Positions 53,928 to 64,000 of a stretch of 64,000 nt of DNA are shown here, piece by piece. The translations under genes were made by a program, and so were the position numbers. The notes under the pieces were generated by a model. That model saw only the letters and a program-made list of their open reading frames with translations, did no database searches and was not told the DNA's origin. Position 1 is the first letter of the stretch; every line of letters begins with the position of its first letter. This DNA is from Harringtonia aguacate (lineage: Eukaryota; Ascomycota; Sordariomycetes; Ophiostomatales; Ophiostomataceae): contig JACCPH010000029.1 in NCBI GenBank assembly GCA_014183095.1, positions 1 through 64,000 of the forward strand, given 5' to 3'.

Positions 53928-55527
53928 ATGGCTCCTCTTGTTGTATCTATCGCAGTCACCCTCATGGGTGCTTCACTTGCCACTGCATACACTCCCAACA
54001 GGCCCGGTAGCCAAACTCGATACCCCTTCTCCAAGCCGTACGCCCAGGATTTCCTCGACGGTCAGTTTTCTGTTTGGTTATACCAGGTACCTGCGGGATA
54101 TTATGCTGACGCGAAGCACGGCTTCAGGCTATAGTATTCTCAAGCACATAGGCGGCCAGGGCCCGTACAGCAATCGTCAGTCGGATGGCATCGGTCGCGA
54201 CCCCCCTGATGGATGTGTCGTTGACCAGGTCATCATGCTGAAGCGCCATGGTGAGCGTTGGCCAGATCCAACCCCAGCCAAAAACTTTGCAGCATCCTTG
54301 GCCAAGTTCTATGCCACAAATGTCACCAAGTTCAGCGACTCCCTGGAGTTTCTAAACCGCTGGCAGTATTTCATTCCTAATACGAAAACCATTGCGCTGG
54401 AGTCTTATAATGGCCCCTACTCCGGTCTTCTTGATGGCTACAAGCACGGTGCCGAATATGGTGTCCGCTACGGCCATCTCTGGGACCCCGAGGCAGACAA
54501 CCTTATCATCCCCATGTTCTCTAGTGGATATGAACGCATTCTCACCACAGCGCGCAAGTTTGGCGAGGGTTTCTTCGGTTGGAACTACACGGATGTGGTG
54601 GCCATGAACATCATCCCCGAGGAGTCGTACATGGGTGCCAACAGCCTAACACCTAGCTGCCTTCTCGACAATGACACGTCGGTCTGCAACAATCTGACCA
54701 GCTACCAGCCTGCATTTGATGTTGCTGCCACTAGACTAAACTCCCAGCTCTCCGGTCTGAACTTGAACCACACCGATATCTACAATCTCATGCAGATGAG
54801 CGCGTACGAGCTGAACGTCCGAGGCTACTCCGACTGGGTCGATGTCTTTAGCCTGGATGAATGGGTTGCCTTTGGCTACACACAAGATCTGAGCTACTAT
54901 TACTGCAGCGGCCCAGGCGACAAGAACATGAAAGCCGTCGGTGCTGTGTATGCCAACGCCTCGCTGTCTCTCTTGAACGAGGGTCCTGATCAAGGCAAGA
55001 TCTATCTCAACTTGTAAGCGTTTCTTCTCCTGTGCCCTCCACAGCATACATCTGACTTGTCCTATTTTAGTTGTCACGATACGAACATCACGCCCATTCT
55101 GGCCGCATTGGGTGTTTCTTCGCCTTCTGAGGACCTGCCTCTTGACTACATCCCATTCCCAAACTCCTACAACACTGGCAACATTGTGCCCATGGGCGGC
55201 CACTTGACTATTGAACGCCTCTCGTGCAATGCCACTGCAGTTACAGAGAAGGACATTTATGTGCGCCTTGTGCTCAACGAGGCCGTGGTCCCGTACTCCG
55301 GCTGCCAGAACGGCCCAGGCTTCTCGTGCTCCCTGACCAACTACACCAAGCTCGTATCCGAGTCACTACCAGACTTCATTTCCACCTGCGGCTTCAACGA
55401 GAGCTACCCGCAGTACCTGAGCTTCTGGTGGGATTACAACACTACCAAGGAATACGACAACGATATCCAAGACTACATCCCAGCGCAGGAGAGTTATTTG
55501 ACGTACCAAGGCACTAACGCCCTGTAA
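53928..55527 (+). CDS. Secreted histidine acid phosphatase (phytase-like)
   Basis: Three exons: 53928-54060, 54128-55013, 55071-55527 (491 aa). Signal peptide MAPLVVSIAVTLMGASLATA. The catalytic RHGERWP is at residues 84-90, with His85 as the phosphate acceptor, and the proton-donor motif is FCHDTN, whose Phe codon is rebuilt across intron 2. Many N-glycosylation sites and cysteine residues agree with secretion. It releases phosphate from phosphoesters; related fungal enzymes act as acid phosphatases or phytases. The substrate preference is not visible. A TATA element and a CACGTG precede it. Confidence 0.93.
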
Positions 55528-56002
55528 GAATTGGGTACAATGGGGTGATTTTCAGACTCTACATGCGCTTTAATCATATCATTGACAGGCGCAAGATTGC
55601 TGCGTGTTACTGTATCTTTTCAGGCCTTCCTTATGAGGCAAGGCCCACCCTTCCAATTCTGCGAGAAATACGCGAGAAATACGGGAATACGCCAGAAAAT
55701 ACACCACCAAATCTCTCAACTCCACGGGCCTTCGGGGATCGTCGGGGTATCAATCCCCCATCTCGCGCTAGATGGGGATTTTACATGATTTTAGTGGCAC
55801 GCCAGTGGCTTGGAGGCTGTAAACGGCGTAGGACACGTTGAAACTAGAAATTCCCTGTGCCCCGCATCGAGCATCGTAGCTGCGCTATTAAAGCTCCTGA
55901 CAGCCCGCCGAGCTCTCGTCATGTCAGACTGCTCTCCATCATTCTTTTCCCTCTTCTCCCACTTTTGGTCAATCTTTGTCGACTTCTCGGCCTGCAGACA
56001 AA
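55528..56002. other. Intergenic region with tandem 11-mer and hairpin
   Basis: GCGAGAAATAC is repeated in tandem at 55661-55671 and 55672-55682. CCCCATCT at 55756-55763 pairs with AGATGGGG at 55770-55777 to form a hairpin with a 6-base loop, extended by AATCC/GGATT. No gene recognised. Confidence 0.45.
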
Positions 56003-57313
56003 ATGCCTGACAGCGTTTTAAACGACATCTCCCACCGCAGATACAACCCGCTGACAGGAACATGGCTCCTTGTCTCGCCTCACAGGACCAAGCGTCCATG
56101 GCTGTAGGTAGACTCGCGACGTTCAGCTCTGCGGCCTCGGCGGAAGAAGGCAGAGAGCTGACATTGTGCCATTTAGGGGTCAACAGGAAGCTCCATCCAA
56201 GAACACCCTGCCAGAGTATGACCCCAAGTGCTACCTCTGCCCTGGCAACAAGCGTGCCGTGGGCGATGTCAACCCCAAGTACGAGGGCACGTTCGTCTTT
56301 GTCAACGACTACAGCGCTGTCAAGGAGCAGCAGGCAGAGTACCACCCCCAGACTGAGGGTGACGGGGCGGAACTGGACCTGGCGTCGTTGCTTCTCCGAG
56401 CCGAGTCGACAGTCGGCAAGTGCTATGTCTTGACCTTTTCCGAGAAGCACCACTTGACGCTCGCCGATATGCCCGCCCAGGACATCTTGCCCGTTATCCT
56501 GACCTGGTCGCGCATCTATGCCGCCCATGTGTCGCCATCCAACCCTGTTGCCCAAGCTGCAGATCGTCTGGTGCAGTCGCTGCCACCGTCCGCAAACGAG
56601 AGCGTATCGCGGCCAGCTTCCCAGTTGCGCTACATGCAAATATTCGAAAACAAAGGAAGCGCCATGGGCTGCTCCAACCCGCACCCCCACTGTCAGATCT
56701 GGACCACGTCCAGCCTTCCCCAGGAGCCAGAAAAGGAGCTGTTCAGCATGAGCAAGTACCGCGCAGCACACGGCGGACGACACCTCCTCGGCGACTACGT
56801 CGCGCTGGAGATGGAGAAGAAGGAGCGCGTCGTCTATGAGAACGACGGCTTCCTCGTGGTCTGCCCGTGGTGGGCCATCTGGCCGTTTGAGGTCATGATC
56901 ATTGCAAAGAGACACATCCGCGCCATTGTCGAATTTACGGCCGAGGAGCGGTTCCAGTTTGCAGATGCGATCCAAGAGGTCACCCGGCGATACGACAACC
57001 TCTTTGAGACGAGCTTCCCCTACAGTACGCCTGGACCAGGAACCAGCCATTTCCTGTCTTTCTAGCGCTCTGCTGACATTTTCTTTTTCTAGGCTCCGGC
57101 ATCCACCAGGCCCCCCTGGAATGCTCTCAGGACGAGGCAGACAGCAGCTGGTTCCACATGCATTTTTACCCCCCGCTCCTTCGATCTGCAACGGTCCGTA
57201 AGTTCCTTGTCGGCTACGAGCTGATGGCAGAGCCTCAGCGAGACATCACCCCCGAGCAGGCGGCCGCACGTCTCAGGGACTGCAGCGGCCCGCTCTACCG
57301 CAAACGACTATGA
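56003..57313 (+). CDS. GAL7: Galactose-1-phosphate uridylyltransferase
   Basis: Three exons: 56003-56103, 56177-57024, 57093-57313 (389 aa). HRRYNPLTGTWLLVSPHRTK at the N-terminus, DPKCYLCPGNKRA (zinc-binding Cys pair), and the active site NPHPHCQIW with HPH at residues 203-205; His205 should carry the uridylyl intermediate. The C-terminal FHMHFYPPLLRSATVRKFLVGYEL is the standard family end. It is the second step of the Leloir pathway in the cytosol: Gal-1-P + UDP-Glc to UDP-Gal + Glc-1-P. First of the housekeeping genes at the right side of the window. Confidence 0.95.
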
Positions 57314-57497
57314 ACACGGCTTGCAGCAGCAAGCTCCACCCCCGCAGCGTATTTAGACAGTATTAATATTTTGAGGTGTAGATATATGATGTGTGTGTAT
57401 GCGTGTGCGCCATATCGGCAGATTAAGTGTGTTTGCTGTGTGTAATATCTGATCTGATCTGATCATCTCTGATCATGTGTGCGCTGTTCGCCGTCAT

Positions 57498-58093
57498 CTA
57501 ATTTGCCACATAGTGGCTGTACTGGAGCGTCATCCAAATTGTACCTCCGAAGCCCGCCGCCAGGGGAAACAGCTGCGGACCCGTGAGCCTGAGCGTCTTG
57601 AAAACCAAGAGCTCGCTCGTAAAGTGCACAGCCGCCACGGCATGCGTGATGATGCTCAGCTGGTAGAGAGCCCGGTTGCTGACATCGTGCGCCGTATACA
57701 TGCGGATGATGCCGGCAAGTATGGTCCACACACCAAAAACCCGTGCCGCCAATGGCGTGACCTGATCCCGGGCCTTTTCGGTATCCTTTCCGGTGCTGGA
57801 CGCCGGGACCAGCTTGTCGACGCCGTCCTCCAGGGCGGCTCTGTCTGAGGGAGCGGCCCCGGCCAGGGCGGGGTTCGGGACGAAGAGGCCGTTGTAGATC
57901 CGTCGGGTGTAGTGCAGCGTGGCCAGGTTCTGGATCGAATTGCCCACGGAAACGATTCCCACCTGCAGTCGCATGTGGTGTTAGCCCAATGGCACACAGC
58001 GCAATGCGTTCTCCCCGCCAAACTCACAATGAAGAGGTAGTAGGGCAGGAGTCCCTGCTCGCCAGAGGGAAGAAGAGCAATTAGGCTGTCCAT
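57498..58093 (-). CDS. ERG28: Ergosterol biosynthesis scaffold protein Erg28
   Basis: Two exons, 58028-58093 and 57498-57962 (176 aa). About four membrane segments. VGNSIQNLATLHYTRRIYNG, LAARVFGVWTILAGIIRMYTAH and the end segment HFTSELLVFKTLRL are characteristic of Erg28, the ER membrane protein that tethers the C-4 demethylation enzymes (Erg25, Erg26, Erg27). A polar loop (about residues 55-85) is longer than in yeast. It is divergent from the ketoacyl reductase gene, 351 bp away. Confidence 0.94.
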
Positions 58094-58444
58094 GCTGCTA
58101 AATTTTGCAGGCTTCTATGGCCAATTGGTTGTATTTGGTGTCAACAATTTGGAGTGAGGAAGAAAACCACAAGAACAGCGGTAAGGTGTCTGCAATTCTT
58201 CATTCACCTGTTCCGTGACTGTTTTAGCTCCGCCGCTATTTTATCGGCAGAGCACCCTGCTGTCCCCCACCAATATTGCTGGACATCCTGATTGGCCAAT
58301 TTTGGCGTAGGTCCATATCACGTAAGCCTCTTCCGGTTAGCCCCTGAGCTGTCCCTCAACATTCTTCTCGGGCTCTGCCTTCTGCAGATACAAATCTTCA
58401 CCAGACGACAACATTTCCCCTCCCGGCTCTTCTGCACCGAAAAC
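58094..58444. other. Short divergent promoter ERG28 / ketoacyl reductase
   Basis: Between two divergent lipid genes of the ER. CT-rich stretch near 58410-58430. No gene or clear element recognised. Confidence 0.4.
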
Positions 58445-59519
58445 ATGGACTCCGTAACCCAGGCTCTCAGTGCTGTGCCGCTCCCTGTCTATATCGGGCT
58501 CCAGCTCGTCGGGGCGGCGTATCTCATCAGCTGGGCCTTTTCGCTGCTCAACTTTTTCCTCAACTTGTTCCTTCTGAGCGGAACCAACGTGAGTGCCCAA
58601 TATTGGCGATGAATTCTGCGTGGCAGTGTGCTTTTTTCGTGTCCTAATTGGTTGATCTGAATAGTTGCGAAAATATGGCAAAAAGGGAACTTGGGCCGTC
58701 GTCACCGGCGCTTCCGACGGTCTCGGAAAAGAGTTTGCTACCCAGCTCGCCGCGAAGGGCTTCAACCTCGTCCTGGTGTCCCTCACTCAGTCCAAGCTTG
58801 ACATTCTCGCAGGCAACCTGCAGGAGAAATACGCGGGCCTTCAGGTGAAGTCCTTGGGCATGGATTACACAAGAGACGACGAGGCGGACTACGAGAAGCT
58901 GGCGGCCCTGGTGGACGGTCTCGATGTTGGCATCCTGATCAACAATGTTGGCCAGAGCCACAGCATTCCCGTCCCCTTCTTGCAGACGCCCAAGGATGAG
59001 CTCCAAAACATTGTGACGATAAACTGCTTGGGCACGTTGAAGACCACCCGCGTCGTGGCCCCAGGCATGGCGCAGCGGAAGCGCGGCCTCATCCTGACAA
59101 TGGGATCGTTTGGCGGCTGGATGCCGACGCCTTACCTGGCAACGTACAGTGGAAGCAAGGCGTTCCTGCAACACTGGAACTCATCTCTGGCAGCCGAGCT
59201 CAAGCCGAGCGGTGTCGATGCCTATCTGATCCTCAGCTACCTCGTCGTCTCGGCCATGAGCAAGGTGCGCCGTCCCAGCATGCTTATTCCCATGCCAGAT
59301 GCATTCGTGCGCTCTGCCCTGGGAAAGATTGGCACTGGGTCGCAAGCCTTTGCCTACACCTACACGCCGTTCTGGACGCACGCCGCGATGCTGTGGGTTG
59401 TGGAGCACACCATTGGAGCTGGCAGCAGCCTGGGCATTTGGTACAACCTGAAGATGCACAAGGATATCCGCAGGAGGGCTCTGCGGAAGGCAGAGCGTGA
59501 GGCCAAGAAGGCTCAATAG
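58445..59519 (+). CDS. IFA38: Very-long-chain 3-ketoacyl-CoA reductase
   Basis: Two exons, 58445-58588 and 58665-59519 (332 aa). An N-terminal membrane segment (about residues 15-45) precedes a short-chain dehydrogenase domain: TGASDGLG at 62-69, NNVG at 141-144, Ser in MGSFGGW and catalytic YSGSK at 209-213. The C-terminus is lysine-rich (KAEREAKKAQ), fitting ER retention. It reduces the 3-keto intermediate in very-long-chain fatty-acid elongation. Orthologous to yeast Ybr159w by its architecture. Confidence 0.93.
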
Positions 59520-60116
59520 ATCGATCGGGCTAAGATTACCAGTGTCCTCCGGGCGGGGGGTTGGGAAGATGAGATCGATAGGTTTACGGCGAAGTGGGTG
59601 CAGTGGATAGCGGGCGCTTTACTCAGCTAATTCTCCTCTGCCTTTTTTTAGTATCGTTTTTACCTGTGTATCCCTTCCATAGCAAGCAAATTAATGTGAA
59701 AACGTCCTAAAGCCTTCTGAAGCTCAGTGAACCAGACATGCTCGTAAAAGACATTGTAGCCAACATTTCCTGGGACCCACAGTAGCTCTGACAAGCACAG
59801 AGTGTCAATTTTGGGATTAGCGCCGTTTCCGCGACAAAATCGCGTCCGCGTGTAAAAAAAAAATGGTCATTGCCCAGCCTCTTAACAAACGAGCTGGAAA
59901 ACTGAAGCAACGGCCAGGCAGAGTGCCCCATTTATCGACGACTCGAAGCCACGTTCGAAACAAGACGGCCCTGGCAGACTCCTCTGCTTTCATCTTCTTG
60001 CTTCTCGCCACGACCACGACCCTCGGTCTGCCGTCCTGCCACCACACCGGCCGCCGAAAGGAGGCCCTTCTGCCGTGCTTCGGCCTTCGCATTCTGTCGA
60101 CGACGGCATCGCAAAG
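59520..60116. other. Intergenic region
   Basis: Contains the reductase 3' end and the nucleoporin promoter. An A9 tract lies near 59855. No gene recognised. Confidence 0.4.
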
Positions 60117-63100
60117 ATGGCTACGATGACACCACGGCGCCCGATCCCAGGCGCATTCCTTGCCACGCCTGCTACAGTTTCTAAAAGCGATGCTCGGGGT
60201 TTGTCTTTTGACCCGATACCGGCGCCCGGTCTTGGGGGCGCATTATCTCAGGTTCGCGGACAGGTTGTTGGCCAGCATCAAGCAGATCCAGTAGCTGCGC
60301 TGCCCGCACCTCCTTCACCATCACCCATTCAGCAAGCCGCTGAGTCGGTAAACAAGATTCTTCAGCTCGAGGAGAGCTACCCCGACCTGGATTCATATTG
60401 TCGACGTGCGTTATCTCACTGCTTCTCTAGAAACTACTCTCGCGAACTCGCAAGGCGTGCTGACAACAGAGCAAAACACAGCTGGAGCATCATCTGAATA
60501 TGACATCCATAACGCGGAGTCGCCATGGGCTCCTTTTAATAAAGTGCAGACGTTTCCGATTCCCGAGCAAATCTTCGAGCGATATAACGTATCTCAGCTC
60601 GTCACCACCATGGGTCTCTTCACGGAAATCAACCACGCGTATGCTTGTATCGACAGCAGCCTCTTTCTATGGGACTACACACAACCGAACCCGGAACTGA
60701 TCGGTTTCGAAGACCAGCCTCATGCCATCACGGCAGTCGGTCTCGTGCCCCCAAAGCCGGGCGTTTTTGTCAAAAACATCACCCATGTCCTTGTCGTGGC
60801 TACCGAAGTCGACATCCTCCTGCTGGGTGTCGAAGCAAAAGACACCCCCGTGGGTTCCAAAGCCGTCTCATTGTACCAAACGAAGATGTCCATACACAGG
60901 GGGGGCGCCAATGTCGCATTCATTGTCGGAACTACCTCGGGTCGCATCTTTGTTGGCGGTCGAAGCGACACAGACGTCCATGAGATCTACTACCAACAGG
61001 AGGAGAAGTGGTTTTCCAACCGTGTTGGCAAATGCAACCATAGCCATCCGGGCTGGTCATCGGTCGTGCCTGTCATGCCCGTGACTCTTGATTTCTGGAC
61101 TCAGCGGACCTCTGAGTCCCTCGTCCAGATGATTCTCGACGACTCGCGCAATCTCCTCTACACTCTTTCCAACAAGTCCACCATCCGCACCTACCACGTC
61201 GAAGCTCCGGACAAGCTCACAAAGGTCATCGAGAAGGAAAAGAACCACTGTCTTCGAGACATCACCCACATGATCAATTCATCTCCGCTCCTGACGGACC
61301 GCATGTCCATCATCGGCATAAGCCCCATCTCAGGCCAAGAAGCGTCGAAGCTTCACCTGATGGCGCTCACCAGTACCGGTTGCCGCCTTTTCCTCAGCGC
61401 CACGAGCTCCGCCTCATACATGATGAACTCATCCAGCACCGCGCCTCAGTCCATGCAGGTTCAATTTGTCAAGTTCCCGCCGAAGGATCAGGTACCGACG
61501 GCCAGTGGGTCATGGCGCTCCGGCGTGTCTTCAGACGCCATGGTCGACTTGCAGTCTCGCGCGCTGGAGCCGACGATATTAGGACGGCGGTTTGCGCCAG
61601 GCTTCTTTTTCGACTTTGTCAACCGGCAAGAAGTTCGCCTGTTTGTGTCGGCACCAGAAACAGGAAAGATCAAGGTGACGACACCTGCCTCAGCCTTGAA
61701 GTACTACGAGCATGGAAACTGGATTTCGCTGGGCAAAGCTCGGGAAACGCTGGATATTGGCCAGGTTACGAAGCCGTTTGCGGCAGCACAGCAGCCACTC
61801 GGATTCGGCAACGAGCTTGCGGTCCAGTTTGATTCCCCGCCCAGCGAGTTTGCCGTCATGACCAATGATGGCATCCATGTGATCCGGAGACGTCGGCTTG
61901 TGGATATCTTTGCTACCGTCGTAAGGACATTTGGCAGCGACGAGATGTTTGACAAGGAAATCCGAAAGTTCATCCAGCTCTATGGCCGGGTCGAAACTGT
62001 TGCAACAGCCCTGGCAGTGGCCTGCGGTCAGGGCAGCGATCTTCGCTCTGGCACCAGCCGGGCCACTGACCAGGCCACAGAAGACCGTGCCAAGGCTGCG
62101 TTTGTCAACTACGGCGGCCAGCCGACTGTCTCGGAAACAGACAGCAACACCGTCACCATGGAGTCTGTTCGGCTCTCCTCTCGGCACGATGCTCTGGTGC
62201 TGTACCTGACACGGCTGATTCGGACGTTGTGGAGATCACGGGTCATCGCCAGAGACTTCTCCCCCAATGGTGTTGTGGTCAAGCCTGCGGTACCGACCAG
62301 CAAGCTCACCATTATCCAGGAAAACCTGGAGCGTCTCCGAAATTTCCTCAAGGTCAACGCTGGCTCCATCCAGGGTCTCTCGGGGCCTTCCGACATCCGT
62401 CGTGCCACAAGACATGAGGAGATTGCTCTCCAGGCTGAGCATCAGTCTCTTCGCGGGCTGCAGAAGCTTATGGAAGGCATCTCTGAAGGCATTTCATTCG
62501 TGCTGATGCTGTTTGACGAGCGTGTCGCCGACATCTATGTCAGACTCGACGACGCCGCTCGCCAGGATTTGCGCGCGTTGACGTTTGAGAGTCTCTTTTC
62601 TTCCCAATCCGGCAAGGAATTGGCCAAGTTGTTGGTCAAGGCAATCGTGAACCGCAATATTGAAAGCGGTTCCAATGTCGAAACTGTTGCTGATGCCCTC
62701 CGCCGCCGCTGCGGTAGTTTCTGCAGTCCGGATGACGTGGTCATCTTCAAGGCCCAGGAGCAGCTGCAGAGAGCCTCGGAACAAATCAAGTCGCCCAGCA
62801 TTGCGCGGAACCTTCTCAACGAGAGCCTCCGCTTGTTTGAGCGTGTCGCGGGCAGCCTGTCGTTTTTGAATCTCAGCGCAGCCGTCAAGCAGTACACAGA
62901 CCTCAAGTACTACGCCGGTGCGATTCAGCTGTGCTTGGTCGTTGCAAAGGAGTCGGATCGGGGCAACGCTGCTCTTGCATGGATCAACGACGGCAAGCCA
63001 GAAAACGACCAGCGGAAGAGCCGGTGGGAAGAGCGCAAGCGCTACTATGATCTTGTTCACTCCGTGCTGAGCCAACTCGACATCGACTCTGCCAAGGAAC

Positions 63101-64000
63101 CCGAGTTTGTGGATGGGCGACTTACGCTCACCGCGACGAAACGCTTGGAAGCATACAGCGTTGTGAATGACTCTGACGATGAGGTCTTCCATTTTGACCT
63201 CTACGAGTGGTACATTGAGCAGGGTCTGACAGATCGGCTGCTTACCATCGACTCTCTCCATATTGTCACATTCCTTGAGCGTCTCGCCTCCGTGGACGCT
63301 CGTCATGCGGACCTCTTGTGCCGTTTCTACACCCATCGCAGCCGTTTCTTCAACGCGGCCCAAGTCCAAAACAACTTGGCGAGATCCAACTTTGATATCG
63401 GAATCAAGACGCGGATCACTCTCCTTAGCCGGGCAAAGGCCAACGCCAGTGTCGCTACGGCGGGTGTGAGCGGCCAGAGGCAGCAGGAGCTCAACCATGA
63501 AGTCACGGAGCTTCTGGACATTGCACACGTTCAGGACGATCTGTTGGAGAGGCTGTTGGCCGATCCACGCATTCCCGATGCTCGCAAGGTTGAAATCGAG
63601 AAAGACCTGGACGGACCCGTCCTTGACTTATCCGAGGTAAGCAGGCAATGGTTGTTGCTTCCCATTCTTTCTGCACTTGTATGCAGTGTCCAACTGACGC
63701 CCCTGCCAGCTTTTTAACGGCTACGCCGACCAAGCCGGATACTACGATCTCTGCTTGTTGATTTTCCACGCAGCAGACTACCAAAACCCGCGTGTCATCG
63801 CCGACACCTGGAAACAGCTCATCAACAGCATACACGAAGACGTCGAGGAGCGCTTTGCCGCTTATGAGGAGGCTCGCGCGATGAACGCCGAAGGTGTGGC
63901 TGGTGAAATCGCCGCAGCTGGACCCCCGCCGCTGCCGTACGAAGCTGTCTCCATGCAGATCCAGACGATAGCGCACCGCACCTCGCTGGACTCGCTCATC
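60117..64000 (+). CDS. NUP170: Nucleoporin Nup157/170 (Nup155 family), 3' end beyond window
   Basis: Exons 60117-60405, 60482-63636 and 63710 onward, running off the window at 64000 (1245 codons visible). The N-terminus is disordered and Pro-rich. A beta-propeller domain follows (FPIPEQIFERYN, GLFTEINHAYACIDSSLFLW), then a long alpha-solenoid that continues to the end. FFFDFVNRQEVRLFVSAPE-type and LVDIFATVVRTFGSDEM segments are conserved in the family. It is an inner-ring scaffold protein of the nuclear pore. Exon 3 begins LFNGYADQAGYYDLCLLIFH. Expected total length is about 1,350-1,400 aa, so only the last part is missing. Confidence 0.93.

Noticed and set aside
62494..63528. Minus-strand open frame of 344 codons opposite the nucleoporin gene
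   Set aside because: Shadow of the long NUP157/170 exon.
1..64000. Secondary-metabolite (PKS/NRPS/terpene) cluster
   Set aside because: No backbone synthase, methyltransferase or P450 was found; the enzymes are catabolic.
1..64000. tRNA, rRNA or CRISPR arrays
   Set aside because: No B-box-like GGTTCGA context with a cloverleaf, no rRNA-like sequence and no regular repeat-spacer array was found by eye; short tRNAs with introns could be missed.

Overview
This window is nuclear DNA of a filamentous ascomycete (Pezizomycotina, probably a Sordariomycete). The evidence is short spliceosomal introns (about 50-130 nt, GT-AG with CTRAC-like branch points), Zn2Cys6 fungal transcription factors, fungal-type YAT amino-acid permeases, ergosterol (ERG28) and very-long-chain fatty-acid (IFA38-type) genes, and a pseudogene with repeat-induced point mutation (RIP)-like damage. 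I cannot name the genus. All gene models were spliced by hand; exon sums are divisible by three and the joined proteins read through in family-consistent frames.

Layout. 1-3.6 kb: a secreted DUF1593 protein and the decayed C-terminal end of an NFX1/ZNFX1-type helicase gene. 4.5-11.7 kb: a Zn2Cys6 regulator, a D-aminopeptidase-like S12 hydrolase and a secreted intradiol dioxygenase. 12.1-26.8 kb: a ring-opening amidohydrolase (barbiturase/cyanuric acid hydrolase family), then two successive sets of class-III aminotransferase + amino-acid permease + Zn2Cys6 regulator. 27.3-34.6 kb: a membrane-anchored haem-dependent N-demethylase-like protein (DUF3445), a type I Baeyer-Villiger-like flavoprotein, a DUF1349 protein and an alcohol (methanol) oxidase. 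36.2-44.2 kb: a third set, made of an ACT-family permease, an (R)-selective amine transaminase, a D-amino-acid oxidase and a zinc-cluster-less regulator. 44.4-55.5 kb: a GIT1-like transporter, a Zn2Cys6 regulator divergent from a DAL5-type transporter, and a secreted histidine acid phosphatase. 56 kb to the end: conserved housekeeping genes GAL7, ERG28, IFA38-type ketoacyl reductase and NUP157/170 (cut by the window end).

How the genes may work together (inference). The 7-42 kb part looks like a nitrogen-scavenging neighbourhood. It combines uptake permeases, three different transaminases, an amine/D-amino-acid oxidase, a D-peptidase, an N-demethylase and a ring-opening amidohydrolase, interleaved with their own regulators. 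Several of their promoters carry tight groups of GATA boxes (WGATAR), the sites of AreA/NIT2-type nitrogen regulators; the densest are upstream of the (R)-amine transaminase and the ring-opening amidohydrolase. The phosphatase and GIT1-like genes may form a small phosphate-acquisition theme. No polyketide, NRPS or terpene backbone gene, tRNA, rRNA or CRISPR array was seen.
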